Notes: generated by a model not told the origin, from the sequence alone. A stretch of 64,000 bases of DNA from Citrus sinensis (GCF_022201045.2 NC_068557.1:2108001-2172000), one strand, 5' to 3'; numbered from the stretch's first letter, positions 23,202 through 35,614 are shown. A program made the numbers and translations.

Positions 23202-23892
23202 CTTATTTAGGGAGGGGACGTTGATTTAGTGAAATCCACATTCCCTCCTCATTCCCCATTTCTACTTTTATTTTTTTCATTTTATTTCATCTAAAACTTG
23301 TAGTAAAGACATTTAAAATTTAAATTGTATACGGTGTGGATGTAAATAACAAATGTCATAACATTTGTGAAATTAATATAAATAAAAACTAATATATACA
23401 CTTGAAAATTGCGAAGGTAATTCTGTTGATGATCCAACCGTGTGCCTTCTACAAATGTGTTCAACTTTGAAGCTCTAGTTTTGCTTAATTTTATAGATCA
23501 TCTAATATTTTATTATTATTGTTATTATTTTTGCTCTGTAGTTTTAAGTACACTTATTATCTATTCCCAAGTTTTTAAATGCAGTCACTATTAGATGAAA
23601 TTCCTTTTATATCAAAACAGAAAAATAAAAAGGAATTTAGATGTTATTCTTCTGGATTGCTTTTTCTATTTGTGAGTTAAATGTGTGAGTAAAATATTTA
23701 CAATTATTATTATTATTATCGGTGTTTCGGGCTTAATTAATCCAATTTATCTCATTGCTTTTCGTCTTCTCATCTTGTAGGTCCGAGGCGCACCTGGTTG
23801 ACCAAATTGTGGAAGATGTTAGGAAGAAATTGAATATTTCAACCGTCTCACTTGACTTTTCAGATTTTTTTTCTTTTTTTTTTTCCAGACAA
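23202..23892 (+). repeat. Segmental duplication, copy 2 (TIR-gene intron and exon 2)
   Basis: Matches 12626-13330 closely. The splice acceptor TTGTAG and the exon start GTCCGAGGCGCACCTGG are preserved at 23781, encoding SEAHLVDQIVEDVRKKLN. No TIR exon precedes it, so this is an orphan exon. It reads on into unrelated sequence and stops at 23967. Confidence 0.85.
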
Positions 23893-24250
23893 ATATATTT
23901 TTTTTTTTTTGTGTATGGAGGGTGGTTAATGGTCAGAAAAGCTCTACTTGCACACAGAAAGCTCTAATACCCCTTCGCACAGTGCGAAAAGCGATACTAA
24001 ATGTCATTCTATTGTATATTTTTAAAACTCAAGAAAGAATAGCTCTCAAACGGAGAAAATATCGAACCTACATGCATCTTCCACCACGAAATAAAATTAA
24101 ACATGCTAGAAAGGACTCATTTTAAACAAATTCAATAATTCCACCCATTTCAGGCTGTAAAAGTTGCTATATACGAGAAACGAGTAAAGAATTATTGTTG
24201 AATATTTATCCTTAACTAATTAGCTGCCATATATATATATTAGTAGTTTT

Positions 24251-24360
24251 CTGGTCAGGGATTTTAAAGTACGGGAAAGTTCGGGAAACCCTTAAAACCG
24301 CATGGTTTTAAAGGCTTAAGGCTTTCCCGGACTTTCCCGTACTTTAAAATTCCGGACTGG
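24251..24360. mobile_element. 110-bp foldback element
   Basis: The left arm (24251-24291, with TTTTAAAGTACGGGAAAGTT) and the right arm (24317-24360, inverted) pair over about 40 bases with few mismatches. The spacer itself contains an AAAACC/GGTTTT palindrome. A transcript would form one long hairpin. It may be a tiny MITE or a small-RNA-producing foldback. Confidence 0.65.
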
Positions 24361-24364
24361 AACA

Positions 24365-24366
<2 letters not shown>

Positions 24367-24410
<44 letters not shown>
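24367..24410. repeat. Compound microsatellite (TC)n(TA)n
   Basis: An uninterrupted run of TC dinucleotides followed by TA dinucleotides, directly after the foldback element. Confidence 0.9.
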
Positions 24411-25654
24411 ATCAAAGTAAAGCTTTAATTAGTTTACTTAAGATTTGATTTTGCGAGACCTCGTTAATAACGATGCCGGAGCAATTGCACCTAACTTGTT
24501 TTCCGAGATGGACGGACTTATATCTTCGACTCCTGTTGCATCTGCAAGAACAAGAAACGATGGACGTGAATTGAGTGTACTCGTACGTAATAATAGTTAA
24601 TAGTAATAATAATTTTTTTTTTTAACTCAAGAAAGAATAGCTCTCAAGGAATCCATCAACCCCAGTCAAATTTGTCCATTAACATATTTGCCCTTTGTCG
24701 TGTCGATGCTGCTGGCAAAGAAAAATTCAACCGTTGATTTCAATTCAAAAGAAAATATCTTTTGGTTTGATTCTCACATGCAAATGCAATGAAGGAAAAC
24801 AAAGTAGATCATTTGATTTCAAGCTTAATTGTTTTGAGCATGGAACTCAAAAGTATGAACATGAATTAACTAGTCTGTGACATTGTAAAAGAAAATCATC
24901 TGGATAAATGAATTTTAGAGAAGTGTTTGTCTTTCTTGAAAAATGGCAATAGTCATAAGTCAATTACCAATGATGATTTGAAAGAAAAACAAAATCTCAG
25001 TGTGCATATACCAGAAAATATATATAAAAAAAAAAAACTAACTAATAGAAATGATATTCTAGAAATCTATTTGTATCTTGAGATAGAAAGCCACGAATCT
25101 TTTTGAGGAGGCTCCTGCCACCAAGTAAAACCCGAGTAAACCAAACCTAAATTGTGAGACAATCTGCAAGATTGTTATTATCCAGTGTGAGTACAACAAA
25201 AATTCATACTAACAAGTAAATGTTTGTATGATTTTAAAGTAAATTTTGAATTTAAATTTAATGTACTTAATTAATTCAATGGTGGCAAATTTATAATTTA
25301 AATTTTTTTCCTTGATTTTTTGGACTGACCATTTGTCCGAAATCAGTATCTTTTTCGGATTTTCCAATTTATAATTTGAATAGGTGGGAATGGCGGAGCC
25401 ACTGCTGCACGACAGTTTTGAATTGGGATTTTGTTGATGAGTTGACGTGGACAGGTACACTTTCTCGGTTAGTCATGGACTTGAATAATTTTGTTAATGA
25501 CACAATGCAATGTAGTCTGATATCACTCTCAAAAGACTAAACCAACCTGGAAACCTGCATTCATATTTTCTGCTTTAAAAACCCATCACATGAACTTCAA
25601 ACTATCATCCATACCACTCACATTACATTACTCTTATCATCAAACTCTCCAGAC
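24411..25654. other. Intergenic, upstream of the receptor kinase
   Basis: No firm gene. An open stretch without ATG around 24447-24600 encodes DLVNNDAGAIAPNLFSEMDG; I do not recognise it. The promoter of the receptor kinase should lie in the last few hundred bases, but no motif stands out. Confidence 0.4.
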
Positions 25655-28600
25655 ATGCTTAATTCCATTTCCATTACCTGCCTTGCCACTTTCATATTCA
25701 GCTTCAGCTTGTTGCTTCATTCTCAAAGCTTTTCTGCCCATACAAACGAGACAGATCGCCTTGCATTGCTTGCAATAAAGTCGCAGCTTCATGATCCATT
25801 AGGAGTTACAAATTCATGGAATAATTCTATAAACTTGTGCCAATGGGCAGGCGTGACGTGTGGTCATCGGCATCAAAGGGTAACTGAGTTAGATCTGAGA
25901 CACCAAAACATAGGTGGCTCCTTATCTCCATATGTTGGGAATCTCAGCTTCCTCAGGTATATCAACCTCGCAACCAACAACTTTCATGGTGAAATTCCGA
26001 AAGAAATTGGTTTCCTATTCAGGCTTGAAACTCTAATGCTAGCTAACAATTCATTTTCAGGTAAAATACCAACCAATCTGTCCAGTTGCTCTAACCTCTT
26101 GTCCTTTGTTGCCTATAGAAACAACCTTGTGGGAGAAATTCCAGAAGATATTGGCTATAGCTGGTTGAAGCTTGAGCATATTTCCCTTGCTCGCAATCAT
26201 CTAACAGGAATGCTTCCAGCTTCCATTGGGAATCTTTCAATAATTTATCTCCATGTAGGGGAAAATCAATTCTCTGGCACAGTTCCTCCTTCACTTTATA
26301 ACATGTCTTCACTTGAAAATATTCTCCTCGACGTAAATGGATTCACTGGAAATTTACCACTAGACATAGGTGTAACTCTTCCAAACCTTCAAGTATTTGC
26401 AATTGGGGATAACTATTTTTCAGGTTCTATACCAGAGTCATTCTCCAATGCTTCGAATATTGAGATAATTGACCTTCCCATAAATTATTTTACAGGAAAA
26501 GTGTCGATTATTTTTGGTAGACTTAAAAATTTATGGTCTCTAGATTTGGGAATAAATAATCTGGGAAGCGGAGGAGCGAATGATCTTGATTTTGTAACCA
26601 TTCTAACCAACTGCAGCAAATTGAAAGTTCTTGCTTTCGAGGAAAATAGGCTTGGAGGAGTTCTGCCACATTCTATAGCCAACCTTTCCACAACAATGAC
26701 CGACATCTACATGGGAGTTAATCAAATATCTGGAACCATACCTTCTGGGATAGGAAACCTTGTCAATCTAAATTTACTTGGTATAGAGTTTAACCAACTA
26801 ACTGGAAATATACCTCGTGAAATTGGTCAGCTTAGAAACTTACAGGCAATAGGCCTAAGCTCAAACTTTTTACAAGGTAACATTCCCTCATCTCTAGGAA
26901 ATTTAACACTTATGACCGATCTTTTTTTGAGTTCTAATCACTTGCAAGGCAACATACCCCCTTCTCTAGGAAATTGCAAGAATTTGGTATCCTTGAACCT
27001 CTCTGACAATAAGCTCATTGGTGCTGTGCCCCAGCAAATTCTCACCATAACAACTCTTTCACGTTTCCTAGATCTGGGTAATAACCATCTCAACGGCTCT
27101 CTTCCTCTAGAAGTGGGCAACTTAAAGAATCTCGTTGCATTGTATATATCTGGTAATCAGTTCTCTGGTGAGATTCCTGTTACTCTAACTGGTTGTACAG
27201 GCTTAGAAATTTTTCATATGCAAGGCAATTCATTTAGGGGAAGTATTCCTCTTTCTTTGAGATCCTTGAAAAGCATTAAAGAGTTAGATCTTTCTTGCAA
27301 CAATTTGTCTGGTCAGATTCCAGAATTTCTTGAAAATTTATCTTTCTTGGAATACTTGAATCTCTCATACAATCATTTTGATGGCGAAGTACCAACAAAA
27401 GGAGTTTTCAGCAATAAAACAAGAGTGCAACTTACAGGGAATGGAAAGCTTTGTGGAGGTTCAAATGAATTACATTTACCATCCTGTCCCTCTAAAAGAT
27501 CGAGAAAATCAACTGTCCTTCGTCTCGGTAAAGTGGGGATTCCAATGATAGTGTCATGTTTGATCTTATCAACATGCTTTATTATTGTTTATGCTCGAAG
27601 AAGGAGATCAAAACAAGAATCTTCTATTTCGGTGCCGATGGAGCAATACTTTCCAATGGTTTCTTATTCAGAGTTGAGTGAGGCAACTAATGAATTTTCA
27701 TCATCAAACATGATTGGTCAAGGAAGTTTTGGCTCTGTGTATAAAGGGATTTTGGGTGAAAATGGAACATTTGTTGCGGTGAAGATCCTTAATCTTATGC
27801 AAAAAGGGGCCTTGAAGAGTTTTGTAGCTGAATGTGAAGTGTTAAGAAATACCCGCCATCGAAATCTCATCAAAATCATCACTGTTTGCTCTAGCATAGA
27901 TTTCAAAGGGGCTGATTTCAAAGCTCTTGTTTATGAATACATGCAAAATGGAAGTTTAGAGGAGTGGCTACACCAAAGTAACGGTCAACCCGAAGTGTGC
28001 GATTTAAGTCTTATTCAAAGACTTAACATAGCCATTGATATGGCCTCTGCAATCGAGTATCTTCACCACCATTGTCAACCCCCAATCGTTCATGGAGATC
28101 TAAAACCAAGCAACGTTCTGCTTGATCATGACATGGTTGCCCATGTGAGTGACTTTGGGCTTGCAAGATTTCTATTCGCTCGCCCATTTGATACTTCGAT
28201 GGAAACTCAATCAAGCTCAATTGGGATAAAAGGAACTGTTGGCTACGTTCCTCCAGGCAAGTCTTTTTTATGACTGATATTCAATGATTTATCTTTGCAA
28301 ATGTTTTATTCATTTACTAGATGTCAACACTGATCATATAGCATAGCTAAGATGTTAAATCTGCCATGTTTAGAGTATGGCATGGGCAGCGAAGCTTCCG
28401 TAACCGGAGATGTATACAGCTTGGGAGTTATGTTGCTTGAGATGTTTACTAGAAGGCGACCAACGAATTGCATGTTCCAGGGAGGCTTGACTCTCCATGA
28501 ATTTTGCAAGATGGCTTTGCCGGAAAAAGTGATGGAGACGGTTGATCCTTCACTGCTGTTAGCTTGGAGCGATGGACGCAGAAGAGCTAAAGTCGAGGAG

Positions 28601-28729
28601 TGCTTGGTTACTGTCATTAGAATTGGCGTTGCATGCTCAATGGAATCTCCAATTGAGCGAATGGAGATGAGAGATGTTTTGGCGAAGTTATGTGCTGCGA
28701 GGCAGACTCTTGTTGGCAGGTTGGTTTGA
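25655..28729 (+). CDS. LRR receptor kinase, subfamily XII (EFR/Xa21-like)
   Basis: Two exons, 25655-28256 and 28374-28729, encode 985 residues. Layout: a signal peptide (residues 1-28), an LRR N-cap (ETDRLALLAIKSQL...WAGVTC), about 20 LxxLxLxxNxLxGxIP repeats, a membrane segment near 627-647 followed by RRRR, and a kinase domain. The kinase has GQGSFGSVYKG at 688, Lys710, HGDLKPSN at 813 (Gly for Arg, so non-RD) and DFG at 833. This class senses microbial patterns at the plasma membrane. The single intron splits VPP|EYGMGSEAS, the place where this subfamily normally has it, but the donor is CCAG|GCAAGT, a GC-AG intron. Reading through it stops after five codons. The gene looks intact. Confidence 0.92.
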
Positions 28730-28762
28730 TGTAAAATAATGATTTTTTTTTTCTTTTTCATT

Positions 28763-28915
28763 TGTTAGATCTGGGATTTGCATTCCAGATGTTTGTTAAA
28801 AGTCCTCTTACAGTTGCTCTTTGCGAGCTGCTGGATATACCCGGTATCACGCTTTTGAGCATATGAAACAAAATGAAACATCACAAGAATTGCCATGGAA
28901 ATGTATCAATGACTT
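28763..28915 (+). repeat. Copy of H3 3'-flank segment behind the receptor kinase
   Basis: Starts ATTTGTTAGATCTGGGATTT, passes GTTAAAAGTCCTC and CTTTTGAGCATATGAAAC, and ends near GGAAATGTA. It aligns with 3550-3718 downstream of the first H3 gene. Confidence 0.6.
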
Positions 28916-30555
28916 GTTTTGATTACAATCACATAAAATTAGAACAAAATAAAGCTTATGTATAGTTGTCAAATTGAGATATGTCTTACTAGCTATGTAA
29001 AGAAAATTAATTCACATTATTTATATATTATCTATTAGAGCATGTTTGGGATTGTGTTAGTTTGCCAAAAAGTGAATAATTATTTAACATTCTTACGCCA
29101 AAAGGTGTCACCAAACACACTTTAAATATAATTATCAAAGAATCTAGTTCTCAAATAACAAGATTTTTTTGTTGAATTTTATAAGCAAGTTAGTGTAACT
29201 TTTCTACAAGTTGATTATTTAAAAATTAGATTTTGTAAGCTACGCTGCCAAAATTGCTCTACTTGAAAATATGAATTTCCAAAAATACCTTTGTTGGTTT
29301 TCCACAAACAAAATATTCATAATTTTAATTTTTTAAATTAGAATTTCGAAAATTTTACTCAAAATTATACCTATGATTTGTTGACAATACTCTTTAGCAA
29401 AATAAATAAAGTGAAACATCCCAAGAATTACCAAGCAAACATATCTAAATAGGCATTGACCACCTTCTTTGCCCAGTATAAAAACAGCTGAAAATGAGAA
29501 TTTGTAAATTAGTGAAACTACTTTATGATTACAAATTTTAATTACGTAAAATGATAAACACAGACAAAGCAAACGTAAATTAAAAGCATTTTGAAATAGC
29601 TATTAACATTTTTATTTTTATTTTTCCCCTAGAAATGGGTATGTAAATCATTTTGGAATTTAATGGAAAGTTTGGTTCTTTTGTTGGTTTTGCATTTTGC
29701 ATTTTATATTGTGTTGGCGATAATTTCTAAATTGATGGCAATCCTTAGAGTTATTTTTTGTCAATTTAGAAGGCAAACTGCTTACATTGATTCAACAATA
29801 AGTAGCTTAACTGGAATGCAAATTTTGTCTAGTTTGTTTACTGAAGAAAGTTTAATCTTCCCAAAAGATACAAAAGTGGCAAAAATAATAAAGCAATTAA
29901 AATATATTTTTGCTTCAAGTGGGACTATTGACATCCCTCCAAGTACTTTTAAAATCCCTTTAATTGTTTCACAATTTTTACCTTTATTAAAATTATATAA
30001 TAAGACAATTTCTAATTAAATTCCCACTCAAAAGTCAAATAATTTTTTTTCCTTCAAAAATCTAACATTTTAAAAATAAAAAAGATTATCTTTTAGTGGA
30101 AGAAATCCAACAGTTGCTACAATGAAGAGAAGAAAACCATTGTTTTTTTTAATGAAAAAAATCATTTTGTTAAAATAGAGTTTAATAATAAAAAAATTTA
30201 GAGAATGTGACTTACACTAATAAATTTTAACTAAGGATTTTTTTTTATTGATAGAGGTATTAAAAGAATTTTATAATTTTTAAAATATTTTAATGGGTTA
30301 ATAAAGAACAGTGGTGTTAAGAGGTATCCGGACAGGTGTAGACCGTGTAGTCCTTAGGTTCCCAGTTCCCCTAATTATTCTAAAGCTCTTCCCACACGAT
30401 GAGCTCTTGGATTTGCCTTCTTTTTGGGCCAATTATTAATGTCCAAGGTCTGACCCATAATGTTCATGGGCTCCGCCTCAGCCTAATGCAAAGAATTTTG
30501 GGACAACAAACTTCAAATCTACAAAAATGTTAAGGAGTTTCTAGTGTGTGTGTAC
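28916..30555. other. Intergenic with H3 3'-UTR-like fragments
   Basis: 29630-29706 (AGAAATGGGTATGTAAATC, then TTTAATGGAAAGTTTGG) resembles the first H3 3' UTR at 3309-3390. A further fragment near 29401-29431 repeats GTGAAACATCCCAAGAATTA. An open frame at 29663-30019 begins inside the UTR-like piece and has no recognisable motif. No gene is supported. Confidence 0.45.
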
Positions 30556-31134
30556 AGTGGTGATATCTAACCCTCTTAAAAAATCTCACTAATCACCATT
30601 TATCAATTAACCCATCCAAAATTTTAAAAAATAAAATAAATAATTTTTCTCTCAATATAGCCCATATAATCCCCAATTTATCCTTGTTATTATTTTTCAC
30701 ACACTTCACCGAATTTAACTCCAAAACTCTACTCCATAACCATATTCTAATCCAAGCATAATTGAATATTTCTTTAAGCGCTGGGTGCTCGCCATCAACC
30801 AAAAAGGGTTCAATGTTGATCAGTTTAGTGTTCCTCATGTCGACGATGGCCGTAGTCATGGCAATGGCAAGGCCTATTAATAGGCGTACATTGTCAGCTT
30901 GGTGTAACATTTGCCCGCTTAAGTTTCAAGCAACCAAACAGACACTCCTTTTTATGGTCGGCTACCAATTGCTAAAGATCTACTAATTGAGGGATTGGAA
31001 GTTTATTGGAAGGAAAGATTAACAAAGAGATATATCTATTTTAGTAATTTTATCTAGGGACAATATAGGAACTAAAATAACATTAATTATTGGGGGATGC
31101 TAAGAGATATAAAAAAAAGTAAAATATCACCACT
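30556..31134. mobile_element. Candidate MITE carrying an unidentified gene fragment
   Basis: The exact 11-base word AGTGGTGATAT opens it and its inverse ATATCACCACT closes it, 579 bases apart. The left end (to about 30720) is repeated around 16487-17340. In the middle, the minus strand codes MLHQADNVRLLIGLAIAMTT and on to about INIEPFLVDGEHPALKEIF, which looks like real protein sequence but which I do not recognise. No target duplication is visible. Confidence 0.4.
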
Positions 31135-31933
31135 TTTATATATATATTGAGAGAGATTTTGGTTCATCAATAATTATTGAAATCTTTTTTTATAGGTCCG
31201 TTTGATATTAAGATTAAACAGTAAAATTATATTATTAAAGTACATAATAAATAATTATTATTATATCTTAAAAGATAAATATATTTAATTTTAAACTTAT
31301 ATAATAAATAATTTATTATATATTTTTAAATTTTATTAAAATTATTATTTAAAAATTACATCTATTACGTATTATTAATTTTTATTTTATAACTATTAAT
31401 TTAAAAACTACTAAACTTCAACACTTAAAAAATACCTACAAATTGTAAACTTTTGTTTTTTAGAAACCGACACAGAATCGTTAGTACCAAAGCATTGAAT
31501 AATAATTGAACAATTAAATACAACACTGAATCATTGGATAAAAAACCTCCACCAATAGAACATTTTGAGAGGGGGAACCAGTTATGTCCCATCAAGATCC
31601 CTCTTCTTGGTTTAAAATCTCTCCGATCTTGCCAAAGCCACGATTTGCAGCCGCACCAATTTACAAGCCATTTTACAACTTGAATATATGTTAACACAGA
31701 GATATATATATTAATTCTTTAATTTAAACCACCCACCCCCCGAAAAAAAAAAAACTGTTCACTAACAATCACCAACCAATTAATTAATTAATGAACGCGA
31801 TACTTTAAGAAAGTTGTAATAAAAAAAAAAGTAGTTTAAAATTGAAACGGAGTGCTTTGGAGTATCTTCATAGGAGGGTTAACGTTGTTTTAATTAAATT
31901 AAAATTTAGAGAAAAAAAGACGATATGTATTAA
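31135..31933. other. AT-rich intergenic stretch
   Basis: I see no gene or clear repeat. It leads up to the target site of the palindromic element. Confidence 0.5.
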
Positions 31934-31942
31934 TTTTACATG

Positions 31943-33645
31943 GGGAAATTTACAAAAATGGCCATAAACAAACCTTCATCACTCTTAACAAACTTCATCA
32001 TTCTCGATAAATCAATTGCATAATCAAATATATAATTATCAATGTGAGAGCTTCTTAAAATTAGTTTATGCTCTTATATAATGTAAACCTTTAATCTATT
32101 AATTTTATCAACTAAATTCGAAATTAAAGTGGGTTTTGTTGTAAATATTGTTATTTTTCATTTATAAAACAATGTGATTTGTTAAAGTACTTAGATTGAG
32201 TTGAAAAATGAAGAAAAACCATTGAAAACACAGAAAAATCGGGCAAAAAACGAAGTTCAGAACAAGTGAGACATGCAAGTGGGACAGGTGCATGTCTCAC
32301 ATAAACGCACTGCATTTATGTGCGACAGGCACCTGTCCCATTGCCTGCCGCACATAAACTCACGGATTTTATGGAGTACATGATTTTGAATTTGATTTGT
32401 CTCGTCGTAAGCTTCGAAACGGTATATTATACGCCTAAAACGGACATATATAGCTCAAGTTATGGCTTTTGAAACATAAATGAATTTGGTGAGACAGGCA
32501 AGTGGGATAGGTGCTGCGTTTATGTGCGACAGGCACCTGTCCCACTGCCTGCCGCACATAAACCCACGGATTTTATAGAGTACATGATTTTGGATTTGAT
32601 TTGTCTCGTCGTAAGCTTCGAAACGGTATATTATACGCCTAAAACGGACATATATAGCTCAAGTTATGGCTTTCGAAACATATATGAAATTTAGTGAGAC
32701 AGGCAAGTGGGACATGTGCATGTCTCACTAAATTTCATATATGTTTCGAAAGCCATAACTTGAGCTATATATGTCCGTTTTAGGCGTATAATATACCGTT
32801 TCGAAGCTTACGACGAGACAAATCAAATCCAAAATCATGTACTCTATAAAATCCGTGGGTTTATGTGCGGCAGGCAGTGGGACAGGTGCCTGTCGCACAT
32901 AAACGCAGCACCTATCCCACTTGCCTGTCTCACCAAATTCATTTATGTTTCAAAAGCCATAACTTGAGCTATATATGTCCGTTTTAGGCGTATAATATAC
33001 CGTTTCGAAGCTTACGACGAGACAAATCAAATTCAAAATCATGTACTCCATAAAATCCGTGAGTTTATGTGCGGCAGGCAGTGGGACAGGTGCCTGTCGC
33101 ACATAAATGCAGTGCGTTTATGTGAGACATGCACCTGTCCCACTTGCATATCTCACTTGTTCTGAACTTCGTTTTTTGCCCGATTTTTCTGTGTTTTCAA
33201 TGGTTTTTCTTCATTTTTCAACTCAATCTAAGTACTTTAACAAATCACATTGTTTTATAAATGAAAAATAACAATATTTACAACAAAACCCACTTTAATT
33301 TCGAATTTAGTTGATAAAATTAATAGATTAAAGGTTTACATTGTATAAGAGCATAAATTAATTTTAAGAAGCTCTCACATTGATAATTATATATTCGATT
33401 ATGCAATTGATTTATCGAGAATGATGAAGTTTGTTGAGAGTGATAAAGGTTTGTTAAGTTGTTGAGGAAAATCTATATTTACTTTTGCTGGAATTGAACA
33501 AGTGGCATGCCTTTGTAAATTTGATGAAAGTGACGAGGGTAATGTAGTCCAAATATAGGGTATTTGGCTAGTTATGATAGAAAAAATTTTGGGGGGTTAA
33601 AGTTGAAAAACACAAAATTTTTATGGCAATTTTTGTAAATTTCCC
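31943..33645. mobile_element. 1.7-kb nested palindromic Mutator-like element
   Basis: A perfect 9-bp target duplication TTTTACATG (31934-31942 and 33646-33654) flanks the element, whose ends are GGGAAATTTACAAAAATGGC and the inverse. The whole element is nearly one inverted repeat centred at about 32711. Inside the left arm a unit starting GTGAGACA is present twice (32266-32488, 223 bp; 32489-32693, 205 bp). The right arm has the exact mirror arrangement (32729-32933, 205 bp; 32934-33156, 223 bp). Each unit contains its own smaller hairpin (TTTATGTGCG...CGCACATAAA). No coding capacity. A transcript would be a very long double-stranded RNA. Confidence 0.9.
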
Positions 33646-33654
33646 TTTTACATG

Positions 33655-35541
33655 AATATTAAAAAAAAAAAAAACCACTTTTGTGAGAGACTACTTTTGA
33701 GCGGTTGCAATAATTGAATAACCCCAGTACCCCCTTTTAATTATTTATATCTTTCAAGTATTCCACCATAATTAAAGATGAGAACAGCGACACAACCGAT
33801 CTAAAAATAAAATTCTTCCACGTCTTCGATTTGTTTTTGCTGTCTATAATAATAAAGAAAAATTGTATTTTTTTAATATTTTGTTAAAAAAATATTGAAA
33901 GTTCAAAAATATTTTACAAAACTATTTGGAAATTTGGCACAGACAGTTGACTAACCTCGTTCCGTCTATTTTGTCATTCTCAAATGCTGGAAAAATTGTG
34001 AGCCACGAGCCAGGAAAGCGAGTGTGGGTCAACAAAGACATAAACAGAACGAACTCGTCATTCATCAAGACACGTACGCACTTTTCTCGATTCCACTCCC
34101 CATCTGCCCCACTAGAAAAGCAACAATCCACTTCCATCCAGTAGGAGCCCGCCACGTTTGATAAAGAATCTTTCGAAGGATTTGCCGCCACCTTCTCTTC
34201 TCTCATTGGCGACTTCGTCGACCTATCGTGTAACCCTCAAATCTTGATCTTCTTTTGATGCGGCCCCACCAAAATTAAACCCCTCAGCTGTTGTTGCGAT
34301 CATCATATTCAAAGTTTTGGTCTGAACACGTGGCCCCTCCATAAGCAGCCAGCACTTGCTGATCGTTACTGTTACCGATATGATTATCCTTCCCTTCGCA
34401 GTCGAGGAAAGAATAATAGAGACTAGAGAGAGAGAGAGAGAGAGGAGAAATTCGAAAATAAGTTTCAAGAGATGGAGAGGTGGCGACGCACTGATGCTTT
34501 GCTTTGTTACAGGTCTTTGAGAGAAGGAAAAGCTGATTTTGATCGTACGGCTGTGATGGGGAGGGCCCACAACCCCATGTGCTTCAACATTCAAGCGGAC
34601 AAGATTGGACGGGTGTGATTGCGTCAGAACTCAGAAGGAACAGTGGGGTGTCGAGGGTGACAATACGCGTGCATGTCAAAGAAACAAAAGAAGGCTATGA
34701 GCTGTACGGACGTGATTCACGTGAAACAACTGTGGAGGAATTGCATGGATATAGAAGAAAACACTTAACCTAAACGACGGCGTTTAAACTACTCGCCCTC
34801 TCTCTAAGACTCTAAGACCAGCCACTCCCTGTTAGTTGGCACTCCAAATTTGAAAACAATCAATCAAATAATTTTTTTAAAATACATATTTTTTACGACT
34901 GTTTTCAAATTTGGAGAGTAGAAGGAGTTTAAAAAAAAGTAAGTGTGTGTATCATATTCTATAATATAAAACATTAAATATTCAAATTTTATTAAATTTT
35001 TAATTATTTAATAGAGCTCATATTTTGATGACATCATTGAACGATGTCCAAATTATAAGATACAATATCTCAAAATTCCGTAGTTGATCACATACGGTAG
35101 CAACTTCAAATTAAAGTTTTATGTAATTTTACTACGAAAAATTTGCTCTTCTTGAAACTGGTATTGTTAATAATTTTGTAAAAGCATAAAACGAATGATT
35201 AGGGCTTTAATTCATGAGATGGGATTGGATAATAACAAAAGCTTTTGACGAAACGAGACGCAAATAATCCATCCTCCTTTCAAAATCTAATGACGCTGCA
35301 AAATCTCGCAATAAATCCACGTCTCCATCAGACCATCCACGCGTCCTCATCGTACCATCGTGTCTTCATGAGAGTATTGCCAATCCCCACTCTCACGCAA
35401 GAACGTGGTTCACAAACATCAACGAACACTCAGAGACGTGGCGTTGTTCACTTGCCGGAAAGAGCGTGGAAGGAGTTTATAAAAAGTGGTCTCGGCTGTT
35501 GCGAACCAAATTTTACATGTTCTGTGCTAATCGAAATGAAC
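33655..35541. other. Intergenic stretch with weak small open frames
   Basis: No recognised gene. A 48-residue frame at 34472-34618 (MERWRRTDALLCYRSLREGK...) follows a GA microsatellite near 34424-34444. It resembles nothing I know and is only a weak candidate. The last part is the distal promoter of the DUF7950-type gene. Confidence 0.4.
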
Positions 35542-35547
35542 CACGTG
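35542..35547. promoter_or_regulatory. G-box 1
   Basis: CACGTG within CCACGTGTGA, 434 bases upstream of the DUF7950-type start. It is a bZIP/bHLH site, ABRE-like by context. Confidence 0.5.
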
Positions 35548-35614
35548 TGAACTATCTCGAACCTGCCTAAATATGTTTTTGTCCTTTTTCCCCCTTTATT
35601 CTCTAGGTAAAGGA

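Noticed and set aside
29040..29120. GCATGTTTGGGATTGTG and ACCAAACACACTTTA as possible MITE ends
   Set aside because: The spacing is only about 80 bases, pairing is weak, and no target duplication is visible.
29663..30019. 118-codon open frame on the plus strand
   Set aside because: Its start lies in sequence derived from a histone 3' UTR, the composition is AT-driven, and no motif is recognisable.
34223..34594. 123-codon minus-strand frame with Leu-Ser repeats
   Set aside because: It reads through a GA microsatellite, which explains the repeats; no conserved motif.
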